NCBI RefSeq assembly: GCF_014652435.1
Contig: NZ_BMYU01000002.1
Coordinates: 186,001-250,000, forward strand
Source: Cognatundibacterium squillarum
GTDB lineage: Bacteria > Pseudomonadota > Gammaproteobacteria > Burkholderiales > Burkholderiaceae_D
Reading direction: 5' to 3'
DNA length: 64,000 nt
Below are positions 45,213-54,428 of this stretch, one piece after another. The notes below the pieces were generated by a model that worked only from the letters and a program-made list of their open reading frames with translations, searched no databases and was not told the origin of the DNA. The stretch's first letter is position 1, and every line of letters begins with the position of its first letter. The translations under genes were made by a program, and so were the position numbers.

Positions 45213-45929
45213 ATGTCAACCGATAGCCAGCCCGTCATACAACTTCACCGGATTTCTAAAACCTACAGTATGGGCGGTGAGATGATCCATGCGCTTGACC
45301 AGGTGGATCTGTGCATCCAGAAGAACGAATATCTGGCCTTTGTCGGTGCTTCCGGTTCGGGCAAATCGACCATGATGAATATTCTGGGCTGCCTCGATAC
45401 CCCCAGCAGTGGGCAGTATTTTCTGAAGGGGCAGGACGTTGCGCACTTACCGGATACAGTGATGTCTGCCACCCGTAACCGGGAAATCGGCTTTATTTTT
45501 CAGAATTTCCATTTACTGCCCCGTGCCACGGCATTGCAAAATGTGATGCAGCCCCTGATTTTTCGCGGCATACCGCCGGCAGAACGTCAGCGCCGTGCGG
45601 CGCTTGCTTTAGAGCGTGTGGGTCTGGGGAACCGGCTGACACATTTGCCGAATCAGCTGTCCGGCGGACAACGGCAAAGGGTGGCAATTGCCAGAGCCTT
45701 GTGCGGTGAACCGGCGATTTTGTTAGCCGATGAACCGACCGGTAATCTGGATTCGAATACCAGTGCCGAAGTCATGAGCCTGTTTGATGCTTTGCATGCT
45801 GAAGGCCAGACCATCATCATCGTCACACATGATGCACAGATCGCAGCGCATTGCCAGCGCCAGATACGCTTATCCGACGGAAAAATCACCAGCGACAGCA
45901 AGCGGACGGATGCACCCGCTGTGGTGTAA
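45213..45929 (+). CDS. ABC transporter ATP-binding protein, MacB-like/LolD-like
   Basis: A 238-residue ATPase. It has Walker A GASGSGKST (45-53), a Q-loop FQNFHLLP, signature LSGGQRQRVAIARAL, Walker B ILLADEPTGNLD and the H-loop in VTHDAQIAAHC. It belongs to the LolD/MacB-type (type VII) ABC family that works as a mechanotransmitter rather than a classical importer. It is the first gene of a four-gene operon with a periplasmic adaptor and two FtsX-type permeases. The whole operon predicts a tripartite exporter; the outer-membrane channel would be supplied from elsewhere. Confidence 0.94.
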   Translation: MSTDSQPVIQLHRISKTYSMGGEMIHALDQVDLCIQKNEYLAFVGASGSGKSTMMNILGCLDTPSSGQYFLKGQDVAHLPDTVMSATRNREIGFIFQNFHLLPRATALQNVMQPLIFRGIPPAERQRRAALALERVGLGNRLTHLPNQLSGGQRQRVAIARALCGEPAILLADEPTGNLDSNTSAEVMSLFDALHAEGQTIIIVTHDAQIAAHCQRQIRLSDGKITSDSKRTDAPAVV

Positions 45930-46001
45930 GCACGCTGATCTGCTGCCGTATTCACCTATAAAAACCCTTCTCCTGACTGCTGCAGAACTTTTTGCCCGTC
46001 T

Positions 46002-47201
46002 ATGAACAAGAAAAAACTCCTTTCCCTGATTGCTGTCGGCCTTATCGCTGCAACAGCAGCCTTTGTGTATTACAAACGTGCCGATTCCGAAGTAATTGCT
46101 GAAGTTTCGAAGGCAGAAACCGGTGCCATTAAGAGTGCTTTTTTTACTTCCGGGATGATGACCTACAAGACGCAGGCCAAGTTGTCGCCGGAATTAATTG
46201 CGAAAGTCAGTCAGATTTATGTCAGTGAAGGTCAGGCGGTCAAAGCCGGACAATTACTGATCAAACTGGATGATGCTCCGGTCAAAGCGGAACTGGAGCA
46301 AGCACAAGTTCAGGTAATGCAAGCGGTGATCGAGTGGGAACGCACAAAGACAGAATCCGACATGCGCCAGCGTGAAGCACGCCGTCAGAAAGAATTACTG
46401 GAAGCCGGCATGGTCAGAGCGGATGCTTATGAACCTTACAGACAAACTGCAGAAGCAGCCGCCCTGCGTGCCGATTACGCCCAGAAAGCGATTCTGCTGG
46501 CAAAAGCAGTTGTCGCACAAAGACTGAAAACACTGGAAAAGACAGAAATCCGCTCGCCTATCGATGGCATTGTGATCGCTTCACCAATCAAAGTCGGTGA
46601 AACAGCGATTGCCAGCTCGGTCAATCTGGCGGGTTCCTCGCTGATGACAGTTGCTGATCCGAACAGCATCATGGTTGAAACCCAGATTGCAGAATTTGAT
46701 ATCGGACGGATACGCCTGAACCAGACAGCCAATATCACGACCCGCGCGATTCCGAATGAAGTTTTCACCGGAAAAATCAGCAGCATAGCGCGTGTTACCA
46801 GCGGCGATGGCAAAACCGGCGCCGATGCAAAGTCACTCAAAACCGTTGCAGTGCAAATTATGTTGGACCGCTCGCACCCGGAATTTATCTCCGGTATGAG
46901 CTGTGATGTGGCGCTGACCGAAGCAGTACAAAAAAACGCTGTCGTGATACCACTGACAGCCCTGCGTGTGGAAAGCGATGCCAGCGTCGTGCAGTTTGAC
47001 CAGCAAAAGCGCAGCTACTATGTCTGGCAGGTAAAAAACCGTCAGGCAGTCAAAGTGCCGCTGGAGCTGGGATATGCGGATGAATTCAGACAGGAAGTCC
47101 GTAAGGGCTTAAAAGCCGGTGATGAAATCATTACCGGCCCGGCCGCCTATCTGGAAACACTGAAAGACGGAATGCGGATTAACACTGTCAGTAAAAAATA
47201 A
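46002..47201 (+). CDS. Periplasmic adaptor subunit, MacA/HlyD-like
   Basis: A 399-residue membrane-fusion protein. There is one N-terminal helix (about 5-25, LSLIAVGLIAATAAFVYY), then a lipoyl/barrel-sandwich domain (LSPELIAKVSQIYVSEGQAVKAGQLLIKLDDAPVKAEL), a long alpha-hairpin (about 85-165) and the matching lipoyl half (EIRSPIDGIVIASPIKVGE). A beta-barrel and membrane-proximal domain follow (VMVETQIAEFDIGRIRLNQTANI; LKAGDEIITGPAAYLETLKDGMRI). It should link the two inner-membrane permeases to an outer-membrane channel. The gap to the ATPase gene is 72 bases. Confidence 0.92.
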   Translation: MNKKKLLSLIAVGLIAATAAFVYYKRADSEVIAEVSKAETGAIKSAFFTSGMMTYKTQAKLSPELIAKVSQIYVSEGQAVKAGQLLIKLDDAPVKAELEQAQVQVMQAVIEWERTKTESDMRQREARRQKELLEAGMVRADAYEPYRQTAEAAALRADYAQKAILLAKAVVAQRLKTLEKTEIRSPIDGIVIASPIKVGETAIASSVNLAGSSLMTVADPNSIMVETQIAEFDIGRIRLNQTANITTRAIPNEVFTGKISSIARVTSGDGKTGADAKSLKTVAVQIMLDRSHPEFISGMSCDVALTEAVQKNAVVIPLTALRVESDASVVQFDQQKRSYYVWQVKNRQAVKVPLELGYADEFRQEVRKGLKAGDEIITGPAAYLETLKDGMRINTVSKK

Positions 47202-47249
47202 TGCCATGTCACTGAGCTACCTTTTCTGCCTTGGTAAGGAAGGATGCTG

Positions 47250-48449
47250 ATGCGAACGATTGATTTATTCGCGTATGCACTGGCGCAAGTGCGGGCACAT
47301 CTGGGGCGCAGCTTTCTGACTGCATCGGGCATCACCGTCACCATCGCCTGCGTCGTGACCCTGTATTCCGTGATCGAATCCATGAATGCGATGGTTGATG
47401 CGCAATTGAACGCGCTTGGTAAAGAAATGATACAGGTCAGTGGCTCTTACGGAGAACCGCAATTAGGGCGGCGCGAAAACGATGCTTTGCTGACTCAGGT
47501 ACCGGAGATCCGGCATCTGACTGCCACGCAATGGATCAGCTTCCGGCTCAACACTGGTCCAGATATGCAAGCCCGGTTCGGTAGCCAGCAGGCACAGCTG
47601 GAAATTTACGCGGCAACGCCTGCCCTGGCGGAACTGATGAAGCTCACCATGTTGCAGGGGCGCTTTCTGAGCGCCAGCGACGAGCAACAGCATTTAAGAG
47701 TATGTGTCGTCAGTAGCAATGTGATCAAAGAACTGAAGCTGCCGCAGCATCCTGTCGGCACCCGCATCCGCATTGCCCGCTATGAATGCAGCATCATCGG
47801 TGTTTTTCAATCCAGAAGCGGTGTCAACCTGAGTGATATCTATGTACCGCTCAACACGGCAGAAGACAGCGGGTTGTCAAACGGCCCGTGGCATTTCCGG
47901 TTTGTGCTGGCCGATGAATCGCGTACGAATGCCGTCATCGTGAAAATCCGCAATTTGCTGCGCAGTGTGCCGCGATTGTCGCCGGAAGAAAACGATAACT
48001 TCCGAATACTGAGAGAATCCGAAATGCGCAAAACACGCGACGAAATTCTGAATTCGGTCGCACTGGGCGCCGTTCTGCTGGTGTCGATTTCGTTCCTGAT
48101 CAGCGCGGTCGGCATCATGAATGTGATGCTGGTCGCGGTCACGCAGCGCACCAGTGAAATCGGTTTGTTACGGGCGGTGGGTGCTACTGCTGCGCAAGTC
48201 CGCTGGATGTTTCTGATCGAAGCATGCGCCATTGCCTGTGTCGGCGCAGTGACCGGCGTACTGGCCGGCATCGGTATCTCCGCGCTCATCGTTGACCTGA
48301 TTTCAAAAAATCCGACTCCGCTGAGCGTACCGCTGGTACCTGTTGCCATCGCCATCGGCATCTCCATGCTGACCGGCATTCTGACCGGATTGTGGCCAGC
48401 CACCAGAGCTGCCAGACTGGATCCGATTCAGGCATTAGCAAGTGATTGA
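47250..48449 (+). CDS. FtsX/MacB-type ABC permease, first copy
   Basis: A 399-residue permease of the MacB-PCD/FtsX family. One N-terminal helix (about 18-45) precedes a large periplasmic domain (about 45-265), and three C-terminal helices lie within about 270-390 (LGAVLLVSISFLISAVGIMNVMLVAV, the VACVGAVTGVLAGIGISALIV region, and VPVAIAIGISMLTGILTGLWPA). The ending PATRAARLDPIQALASD is characteristic. ATG at 47250 is preferred because GGAAGG lies a proper distance upstream; an ATG at 47244 sits on top of it. The next permease gene follows at once. Confidence 0.92.
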   Translation: MRTIDLFAYALAQVRAHLGRSFLTASGITVTIACVVTLYSVIESMNAMVDAQLNALGKEMIQVSGSYGEPQLGRRENDALLTQVPEIRHLTATQWISFRLNTGPDMQARFGSQQAQLEIYAATPALAELMKLTMLQGRFLSASDEQQHLRVCVVSSNVIKELKLPQHPVGTRIRIARYECSIIGVFQSRSGVNLSDIYVPLNTAEDSGLSNGPWHFRFVLADESRTNAVIVKIRNLLRSVPRLSPEENDNFRILRESEMRKTRDEILNSVALGAVLLVSISFLISAVGIMNVMLVAVTQRTSEIGLLRAVGATAAQVRWMFLIEACAIACVGAVTGVLAGIGISALIVDLISKNPTPLSVPLVPVAIAIGISMLTGILTGLWPATRAARLDPIQALASD

Positions 48450-48460
48450 GATTTACTGAC

Positions 48461-49666
48461 ATGACATTCAAAGACTTGTTACTGCAGGCCATTCAGCAAA
48501 TCCGCGCCTTTCCTGTGCGCAGCTTTCTGACGATTTTCGGGATTATTATTTCTGTCACCGGCATTATTTGTGTAGCCACGGTATTGCAGGGCATGACACA
48601 GAGTATCAACCGCCTGTTATCGAACATGGGGCCGGACATTCTGCTGATCAGTACTAATTACACGAAAGGCACGGCTGGCAAGCATCCGCTGACTGCAAAG
48701 GAATGGCAGATTCTGGAAATGCAAAGCGATTTGCTGCGCGATGTGACTGCCAGCAGTGACGGCCATTTTTCGCAAATCAGTTATCAGGATATCAAGGCGA
48801 ATGTTACGGTTATGGCAGCTTCGGAGTCCCAGCCAGCCTTATATCGTCTGTTTCCGTTGCAAGGACGGTTTCTGCGTGCTTCTGATGAAGCAAGCCGTGC
48901 ACGTGTTGTAGTCATCAGCGAAGCACTGAAAAGCAAACTGGGTCTGCCGGATCAGGCTTGCGGCACTGTGATTTTGCTCGGTAGTACCGCATTTACCGTG
49001 GTGGGCATCACACCGGCAAAAATTGACGATACACCACGGGGTTTGCAAATTGCGGACGCCTATATTCCCTTCTCCGTCGCACAGCAATTCAGTCAGCGCA
49101 CACCGGCTTACAGTTTCGGTGTGCGGGTGAGAGAGCCACAGGCAATGCAAAAGGCGATGCAACGCATACGCCTGAAGCTGCACCAGGCCTTGCACACACC
49201 CGATGGTGAAGCGGAAGATTTCCGGATTGAAGGTGCTGAGCAGATCCGCGAATCGGCCGTAGAAATCCAGACCATGATTTCACGGGTGTTTTACGCGATT
49301 ATTTCCATTTCCCTGTTTGTCAGCGGGATCAGCATTATGAATATGATGCTGGTGTCCGTGAACGAACGCACGCGCGAAATCGGTTTGTTCAAGGCACTGG
49401 GCGCCAGCCAGCGGCTGATACGGATGCAGTTTTTTCTGGAAGCAGCCTTGCTGGCGATTGCCGGTGCCTGCGCGGGCAGCCTGCTTGGCTGGCTGCTCGG
49501 CAATCTGATCATCGTCTTTCTGCCGAATGCGATGCAAACGACCATTCCACTGTGGGCAGTGGTCGGTGCCGTCGGTACTTCGGTACTGATCGCACTGCTG
49601 TCTGCCATCATTCCGGCAGCCAGAGCTGCCAGACTGCCGGCCGTGATCGCGCTGACGAAAGAGTGA
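48461..49666 (+). CDS. FtsX/MacB-type ABC permease, second copy
   Basis: A 401-residue permease, paralogous to the preceding gene and of nearly equal length. It has the same layout: an N-terminal helix (RAFPVRSFLTIFGIIISVTGIICVATVLQG), a periplasmic domain, three C-terminal helices (FYAIISISLFVSGISIMNMMLVSV and two more), and the ending PAARAARLPAVIALTKE. The start is taken as ATG at 48461; a TTG at 48446 would overlap the previous stop. The two permeases should form a heterodimer with the single ATPase, unlike homodimeric MacB with a fused ATPase. The substrate is unknown. Confidence 0.92.
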   Translation: MTFKDLLLQAIQQIRAFPVRSFLTIFGIIISVTGIICVATVLQGMTQSINRLLSNMGPDILLISTNYTKGTAGKHPLTAKEWQILEMQSDLLRDVTASSDGHFSQISYQDIKANVTVMAASESQPALYRLFPLQGRFLRASDEASRARVVVISEALKSKLGLPDQACGTVILLGSTAFTVVGITPAKIDDTPRGLQIADAYIPFSVAQQFSQRTPAYSFGVRVREPQAMQKAMQRIRLKLHQALHTPDGEAEDFRIEGAEQIRESAVEIQTMISRVFYAIISISLFVSGISIMNMMLVSVNERTREIGLFKALGASQRLIRMQFFLEAALLAIAGACAGSLLGWLLGNLIIVFLPNAMQTTIPLWAVVGAVGTSVLIALLSAIIPAARAARLPAVIALTKE

Positions 49667-49724
49667 TACCTGTGTCAGCAGGCACGGGAACGACGAGCAC
49701 ATCCCGAAACTGACATTTTTTGCC

Positions 49725-49814
49725 CCAAATGCGGAGTTCAGCACAGCGATCCGGCGGTCGTCGGCAGAAAGTCCGGGCCTTCAGAATTGCCTGATGCGGA
49801 TAGCTGCATAATCA
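49725..49814 (+). repeat. Dispersed intergenic repeat, copy F
   Basis: A copy nearly identical to copy E. It has CAAATGCGGAGTTCAGCACAG, GTCGTCGGCAGAAAGTCCGG and CTGATGCGGATAGCTGCATA. It lies between the permease gene and the convergent exported-protein gene. Confidence 0.85.
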
Positions 49815-49860
49815 GGGTTCTCAGAGCGGTACTGACAGGCTGAGTCCGGGGTCAGCGGAT

Positions 49861-50331
49861 TTACTCCGCAGGTACTGCCGGTTCGGCGAACGGGTAGAAG
49901 CGGTAAACCTGAAAGTCGCGGTAGCCGGTAATGCGTGACAGGCTGTGTAAGCGCAGGCTGCGCGGGTGTATCTTGCCCCAGAAAACAACTTCACCATCAT
50001 CGAGCCGGCTGTTGAAGTTCAGGTGATTTCCACTGATATCCGTCTGACCACTGCTGACATATTGCGGTGGTTTCCCGAACTGATCGCGATGAAACCAGCG
50101 GTTGATTGCACGCCGCGCTTGCGCACCGCACTCAGAGCTGACGTTAATTACGCCACCATCCGGATAAAAACGCAGGTATTCGCAAGAGTAAGAACCTTCG
50201 CTGAGCACGGGGCGCGACACATAGAAACCCTTGGTTTGCAACATCGCTTTCGCAGCAAAAGCACCCTGGTGCAGACTGAGGCAAGGTAACAGGAGGACGA
50301 GTTTCAGAAGAAAGCGATTACGGGCAGACAT
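49861..50331 (-). CDS. Uncharacterised exported protein
   Basis: A 156-residue protein with a signal peptide (FLLKLVLLLPCLSLHQGAFAA, cut near residue 27). The mature part has two cysteines (SYSCEYLRFYPDGGVINVSSECGA), a probable disulfide, and beta-rich segments (GNHLNFNSRLDDGEVVFWGKI; YRDFQVYRFYPF). It resembles small lipocalin-like or META-like periplasmic domains in style only, and I recognise no family. The longer frame to 50547 overlaps the CheW-like gene and is unlikely. It lies downstream of the chemotaxis pair, 124 bases from the CheW-like stop. Confidence 0.65.
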   Translation of the reverse strand: MSARNRFLLKLVLLLPCLSLHQGAFAAKAMLQTKGFYVSRPVLSEGSYSCEYLRFYPDGGVINVSSECGAQARRAINRWFHRDQFGKPPQYVSSGQTDISGNHLNFNSRLDDGEVVFWGKIHPRSLRLHSLSRITGYRDFQVYRFYPFAEPAVPAE

Positions 50332-50455
50332 GATGTACCGGGTGTGATCAGAAAGATCACAATCATAAACGGGTTCCAGTGTCTTCCGGCTACCGGTTAT
50401 CAGGATGCCAAGAGAGCTTAGCTGCCGTAAAACAGTTACGGAAACGGCTGAAAAT

Positions 50456-51844
50456 TCAGGACCAGCTGACGACCGTTGCCATGGTATAGCTGCCGTTGGC
50501 GGGAATTTCCAGAATCTGTTCCTGTTCTGTCTTTCCGGGCCATGCATGGAATTTACCGCGCCCCGCCGGTACCATCATTCGCAATGCATGGATACCGTAG
50601 GCTGCGAGCTGATCGCCGCTACCGGACAAAATCGCCAGTTTCTCGATGCGACCGCTGTTGTTTTGCGGTAAAGGATACCAGTCGGCCAGCGGCACATACG
50701 GAATCCAGCGTCCGCGCCACTCTATTCCCTGCTCGGTCGGTTCCTGTGCAACCGCGATAATTTCCTGTATGCGGTCAGCGCCAATTGCAAAAACGCCGTC
50801 TGCATCAAAAATAATGTACGGCACGCGGTTCCTTCGTCCGGCCTGCTGCGTATTGGCAGAAGCCGTTCCGGCGGCGCCTTTTGCCAGTATTGCTTCGGGA
50901 TGGCGGCGGAACAGCTCAGGCAAATCCAGCAAAAATACCGGCGGGTCTTCGCCATTCAGCATGACTTCAGGGAATAACTGTGCGTCTGTGTCTTCGGCCT
51001 CAGCAGCGTCGGATTGTGCGCCGGAACTGTGCCAGTCGCTCAGGCGCAATAACTGATCTGCCAGAATGCCCAGTGTTTCACCGCTTTCCAGTCCGACAAT
51101 CGCCACATAGCCATCACGGCGGGCATTCGTACTGGCAAAGCCGGAAACCAGCGGAACCGGCAAGTCACGCCAGCGCATCACAGACCAGTGATGCAGGCTC
51201 TGTGCCTGTGCACCAAGAATTTGCTGTGCCGGAATCAGCTCGCGGACGTAATGTGCATCCAGCCATACCTGACGCTGGCCAGTAGCAAGCACCACACCTT
51301 TGCGCCGGCTTTGCTGCTGTTGCCCCACATCTACAGTCTGCCCCTGATCATCTGCGCCATCCAGCCATACCTGCAGCAAGGCCATCAGTTTGCCGGTCTC
51401 CAGCAAGGGCAGCGCTTGCGGCAAGCCATCCCACTGCACTACCTGATCAAACACTTCTTCCGGATAGTCATGATGATGAATGCGCTGCAAAGCACCGTCA
51501 GGCACAGCCTGAATGCCGTTGACGCGCGACACCAGCACGCCGATCTGACGACCACCGTCACGCAAATGCAAAACAATAGTGCCGGCTTCTGCGATTGTTG
51601 TTTCCTGTAAATCAGTATCGACTGGCAAGTCCAGCCACAAACGCAAATCCACGACCGGCAAAGATGCATCACCGGTGTTAAGCAGCCCCGCAACCGGTCC
51701 TTGTTTGCGTGGCAGTGGCATCAGTGGTGCTTGCGGTTTAATCGCACGAAACAAATGTTCCACCGCAATCGCGAACTGAAACCCGCCGATGCTGACCCAT
51801 CCGATATGAGAAACCTGTTCTTGCTGAAGCACAGCCGCTTGCAT
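50456..51844 (-). CDS. Triple CheW-like-domain protein
   Basis: A 462-residue cytoplasmic protein that reads as three CheW-type domains in a row: about 12-165 (WVSIGGFQFAIAVEHLFRAIKP, LPVVDLRLWLDL), 184-325 (KGVVLATGQRQVWLDAHYVRELIP) and 343-455 (RVPYIIFDADGVFAIGADRIQEII, IPYVPLADWYPL). CheW domains couple chemoreceptors to the CheA kinase. A three-domain version could bridge several receptors or sit in a separate array. The first domain matches the family best. It starts 14 bases after a chemoreceptor gene, so the two belong together. No cheA, cheB or cheR is in the window. Confidence 0.82.
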   Translation of the reverse strand: MQAAVLQQEQVSHIGWVSIGGFQFAIAVEHLFRAIKPQAPLMPLPRKQGPVAGLLNTGDASLPVVDLRLWLDLPVDTDLQETTIAEAGTIVLHLRDGGRQIGVLVSRVNGIQAVPDGALQRIHHHDYPEEVFDQVVQWDGLPQALPLLETGKLMALLQVWLDGADDQGQTVDVGQQQQSRRKGVVLATGQRQVWLDAHYVRELIPAQQILGAQAQSLHHWSVMRWRDLPVPLVSGFASTNARRDGYVAIVGLESGETLGILADQLLRLSDWHSSGAQSDAAEAEDTDAQLFPEVMLNGEDPPVFLLDLPELFRRHPEAILAKGAAGTASANTQQAGRRNRVPYIIFDADGVFAIGADRIQEIIAVAQEPTEQGIEWRGRWIPYVPLADWYPLPQNNSGRIEKLAILSGSGDQLAAYGIHALRMMVPAGRGKFHAWPGKTEQEQILEIPANGSYTMATVVSWS

Positions 51845-51858
51845 CGCAGTCCCCCCGC

Positions 51859-53565
51859 TCAGTGTGAAACCAGTGTTTTCAGATCTTGCAACAATCCTGA
51901 AACCTGTTCGGTCGCTGTCACCTGATCCGTGGTTGCTTCAGAAATTGCCGAAATCGAAGAGGATGTTGTCTGCACCAGATCAACAATCGTCGAGAACTGC
52001 GACTGCACGTCTTCTGATAAACGGCTGCCGTCTTTCACGCGGTCAACTGCTTCACTGATCAGTGCACTGATTTCCTGCGCCGCGACAGCGGATTTTTCTG
52101 CCAGCTTACGGACTTCATCGGCCACGACAGAAAATCCCAGGCCGTGTTCGCCGGCGCGCGCAGCCTCAATTGCTGCATTGAACGCCAGCAAATGCGTCTG
52201 ATTTGAAATATCGCTGATGGTGCGCGTAATGTTCTGAATGGAAACGGAAGAGTTCTCGATTGCAACAATGGCTTCACGGGTTTTTGCCAGCAGCACACTC
52301 CCCTCCGCAGCACCGCTCTGGGTTTTTTGCGCAAGTGAACTTGATGACTGTGAACTGGACGCAATGCTTTCAATTGATCGGGTCAGATTTTGCAAAACAC
52401 CGATCATTTCGCGGATCTTTTCGTGTATCGCCTGTTCCAGTTTTACCTGCTCGGTCACATCCACTGCAAACTTCACAATTTTATAAGCGCGTCCGTGGCG
52501 GTCTAAAATCGGGTTATACGTTGCCTGAATCCAGACTTCTGCGCCATGCTTGGCGAGTCGCTTGTAGCGGTCAGATTTGAATTTCCCTTCACCGAGATCT
52601 GCCCAGAAATTCCGGTAATCCGCGCTGTGCACATACTGTTGTTCGCAGAACATACTGTGATGTTTGCCGATCACTTCAGTCTCGGTATAGCCGAGTGAAC
52701 GCAGGAAATTGCTGTTCGCATGCAGAATGTTTCCCTGCAAATCAAATTCGATGATGGCCTGAGAGCGGTTCAGCGCATCCATCTTGCCGCGCGTTTCTGT
52801 CTGCAGTAATCGCTCCTGCGAAATGTCTGACGCAAACTTTATAATTTTGTATGGTTTGCCATCCGGACCCTTGATCGGATTATAAGTGGCCTGTATCCAG
52901 ACCTCTTTACCTTCTTTACTGACACGGCAATATTGTCCGCTCTGAAAGTCACCCATGCGTAAGCGTTCCCAGAACGCCAGATATTCCGCACCGGCGGCCT
53001 CTGCCGGATCACAAAACATACGGTGATGGCGGCCTTTAATTTCGTCGAGCTGATAACCGAAGATCTGCAGGAATTGCTCATTCGCATTAACAACATAGCC
53101 TTTCAGATCAAATTCAATCACGGCGCGGGATTTGTCGATTGCCTGACGAACCGATTGCAACTCAGATAATTGCGCATGCATCGCCGTTACATCCGTCGCT
53201 GTCACCATTACCTGAATACCGCCGGCATCTTCTTTTGCCAGCGGCGTACATTGCAACTGCAGCCAGCGCGCAGGCTCCGTCCCTACTTCAATCGACGTTG
53301 TGTATGTCTTACCCTGACGCACAAATTCGGTAAATTGCGCGGAGTCCCATGAACCGTTATCGGTTTGACTATTCAGTGCGGCAAGCGTTTGGCCGGACAG
53401 CGCAGACATATCGGTATCCAGCAAAGCGGCCAGCGCTGCGTTAACAGCAAGTATATGCGCGTCCCCATCAACCAATGCCAGTGGTACCGGGGCATTCAGC
53501 AAATGATGAAACGAAGCGGGAAAACTTTCGGCGAGATGATGTTGATCAGCGTCATGCAGACTCAT
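51859..53565 (-). CDS. Cytoplasmic multi-PAS methyl-accepting chemotaxis protein (BdlA-like)
   Basis: A 568-residue soluble receptor without transmembrane helices or a HAMP domain. Three PAS domains are seen: about 20-130, 140-252 and 262-374. The second and third are close to each other ([19 protein letters not shown] and [19 protein letters not shown]; both share a HHRMFC/HHSMFC motif and an [11 protein letters not shown] strand), indicating internal duplication. The signalling domain (about 385-568) carries the hairpin tip around 455-495 ([39 protein letters not shown]). The layout resembles BdlA and other PAS-PAS-MA energy-taxis sensors. Ligand (haem, FAD or none) is not shown by sequence. 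It is first in the operon with the triple-CheW gene. Confidence 0.93.
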   Translation of the reverse strand: MSLHDADQHHLAESFPASFHHLLNAPVPLALVDGDAHILAVNAALAALLDTDMSALSGQTLAALNSQTDNGSWDSAQFTEFVRQGKTYTTSIEVGTEPARWLQLQCTPLAKEDAGGIQVMVTATDVTAMHAQLSELQSVRQAIDKSRAVIEFDLKGYVVNANEQFLQIFGYQLDEIKGRHHRMFCDPAEAAGAEYLAFWERLRMGDFQSGQYCRVSKEGKEVWIQATYNPIKGPDGKPYKIIKFASDISQERLLQTETRGKMDALNRSQAIIEFDLQGNILHANSNFLRSLGYTETEVIGKHHSMFCEQQYVHSADYRNFWADLGEGKFKSDRYKRLAKHGAEVWIQATYNPILDRHGRAYKIVKFAVDVTEQVKLEQAIHEKIREMIGVLQNLTRSIESIASSSQSSSSLAQKTQSGAAEGSVLLAKTREAIVAIENSSVSIQNITRTISDISNQTHLLAFNAAIEAARAGEHGLGFSVVADEVRKLAEKSAVAAQEISALISEAVDRVKDGSRLSEDVQSQFSTIVDLVQTTSSSISAISEATTDQVTATEQVSGLLQDLKTLVSH

Positions 53566-53934
53566 GGAGGTTCCTTTGATATCAATACGAATTCTGTTTG
53601 TCCGGAATTACGATCCAACAGAGTAACGGACACAATCTGAAATAACTGATTAACAACAAAATGATGCCGTAGGGCAGCAGACTTGGAAGCCAGATCGCGG
53701 CAAATCAGCCGGTACCTCTGTTGCAATGCCAGCGCAGACAAATAAATGATGCATTCATATTAGCAAAGACTTTGCACTAATGTATTTGGACAATGTCAAA
53801 GATTGCTTCAGAGAAAATCCATTTTTATCAGAATCAGGAATTAGGATAAAAACAGCCCTCTTTTTCCGGCATGCCTATGTACGCACAACAGACACAATAC
53901 AGCCATTCACACTGATGGTATTGCGTTTGTTGTC
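53566..53934. other. Intergenic region between the chemoreceptor and 152-residue protein genes
   Basis: A 369-base divergent spacer, AT-rich in its middle (about 53740-53840). It must contain both promoters; I see no repeat, RNA gene or convincing small coding frame. Confidence 0.4.
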
Positions 53935-54393
53935 ATGCACATTGAGTCCAGTCTTTCCGGCTTAAAACAGGGAAATCAACCCGCGCTGCTGGCCGCCTAT
54001 ACGCAGCTGGGTGCACGTACGGAAAAGGCGCTGCAGCCGCAGAGCATACCGAAAGAAAACGGCATCGTTTTAAAGCAGGCAGATTTCACACGAATGAGCC
54101 GTCGCGAACTGGCGGACTGGGTGCAATTACAAGTCCGCAGCGGACGACTCAGTGAAGAGCAGGCGGGCAATTTTCAGTCACTGACGCAGGCATCGCCGGA
54201 TGATCAGCTCAGAGACGGTTTTTTTTCTGATACCAGTGCAGATTACCGGGTTAATTTCATCGCAATGGCCATATCGCAGGTACAACAGGCCGCTAAAAAT
54301 CAGCAAGCTGAACAATTAGAGCAACATCAGTTTGCGCTGGAAACCCTGCAGTCTGCACAAGGAGATGTGATCGGCATCCGCGCCGTAGCGTGA
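53935..54393 (+). CDS. Uncharacterised small protein near chemotaxis genes
   Basis: A 152-residue soluble, helical protein with no signal peptide or membrane helix. The middle has RMSRRELADWVQLQVRSGRLSEEQAGNFQSL, which looks like a helical hairpin, and the C-terminus is Gln/Glu-rich (QVQQAAKNQQAEQLEQHQFALETLQSAQGD) and could be coiled coil. It is divergent from the chemoreceptor gene. I recognise no family; the style is reminiscent of flagellar or chemotaxis accessory proteins, but that is only an impression. Coding status rests on its length, clean frame and position in an otherwise empty stretch. Confidence 0.6.
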   Translation: MHIESSLSGLKQGNQPALLAAYTQLGARTEKALQPQSIPKENGIVLKQADFTRMSRRELADWVQLQVRSGRLSEEQAGNFQSLTQASPDDQLRDGFFSDTSADYRVNFIAMAISQVQQAAKNQQAEQLEQHQFALETLQSAQGDVIGIRAVA

Positions 54394-54428
54394 CATATAA
54401 AACAACTTGTTTCTTAACTGGAAAGCAT

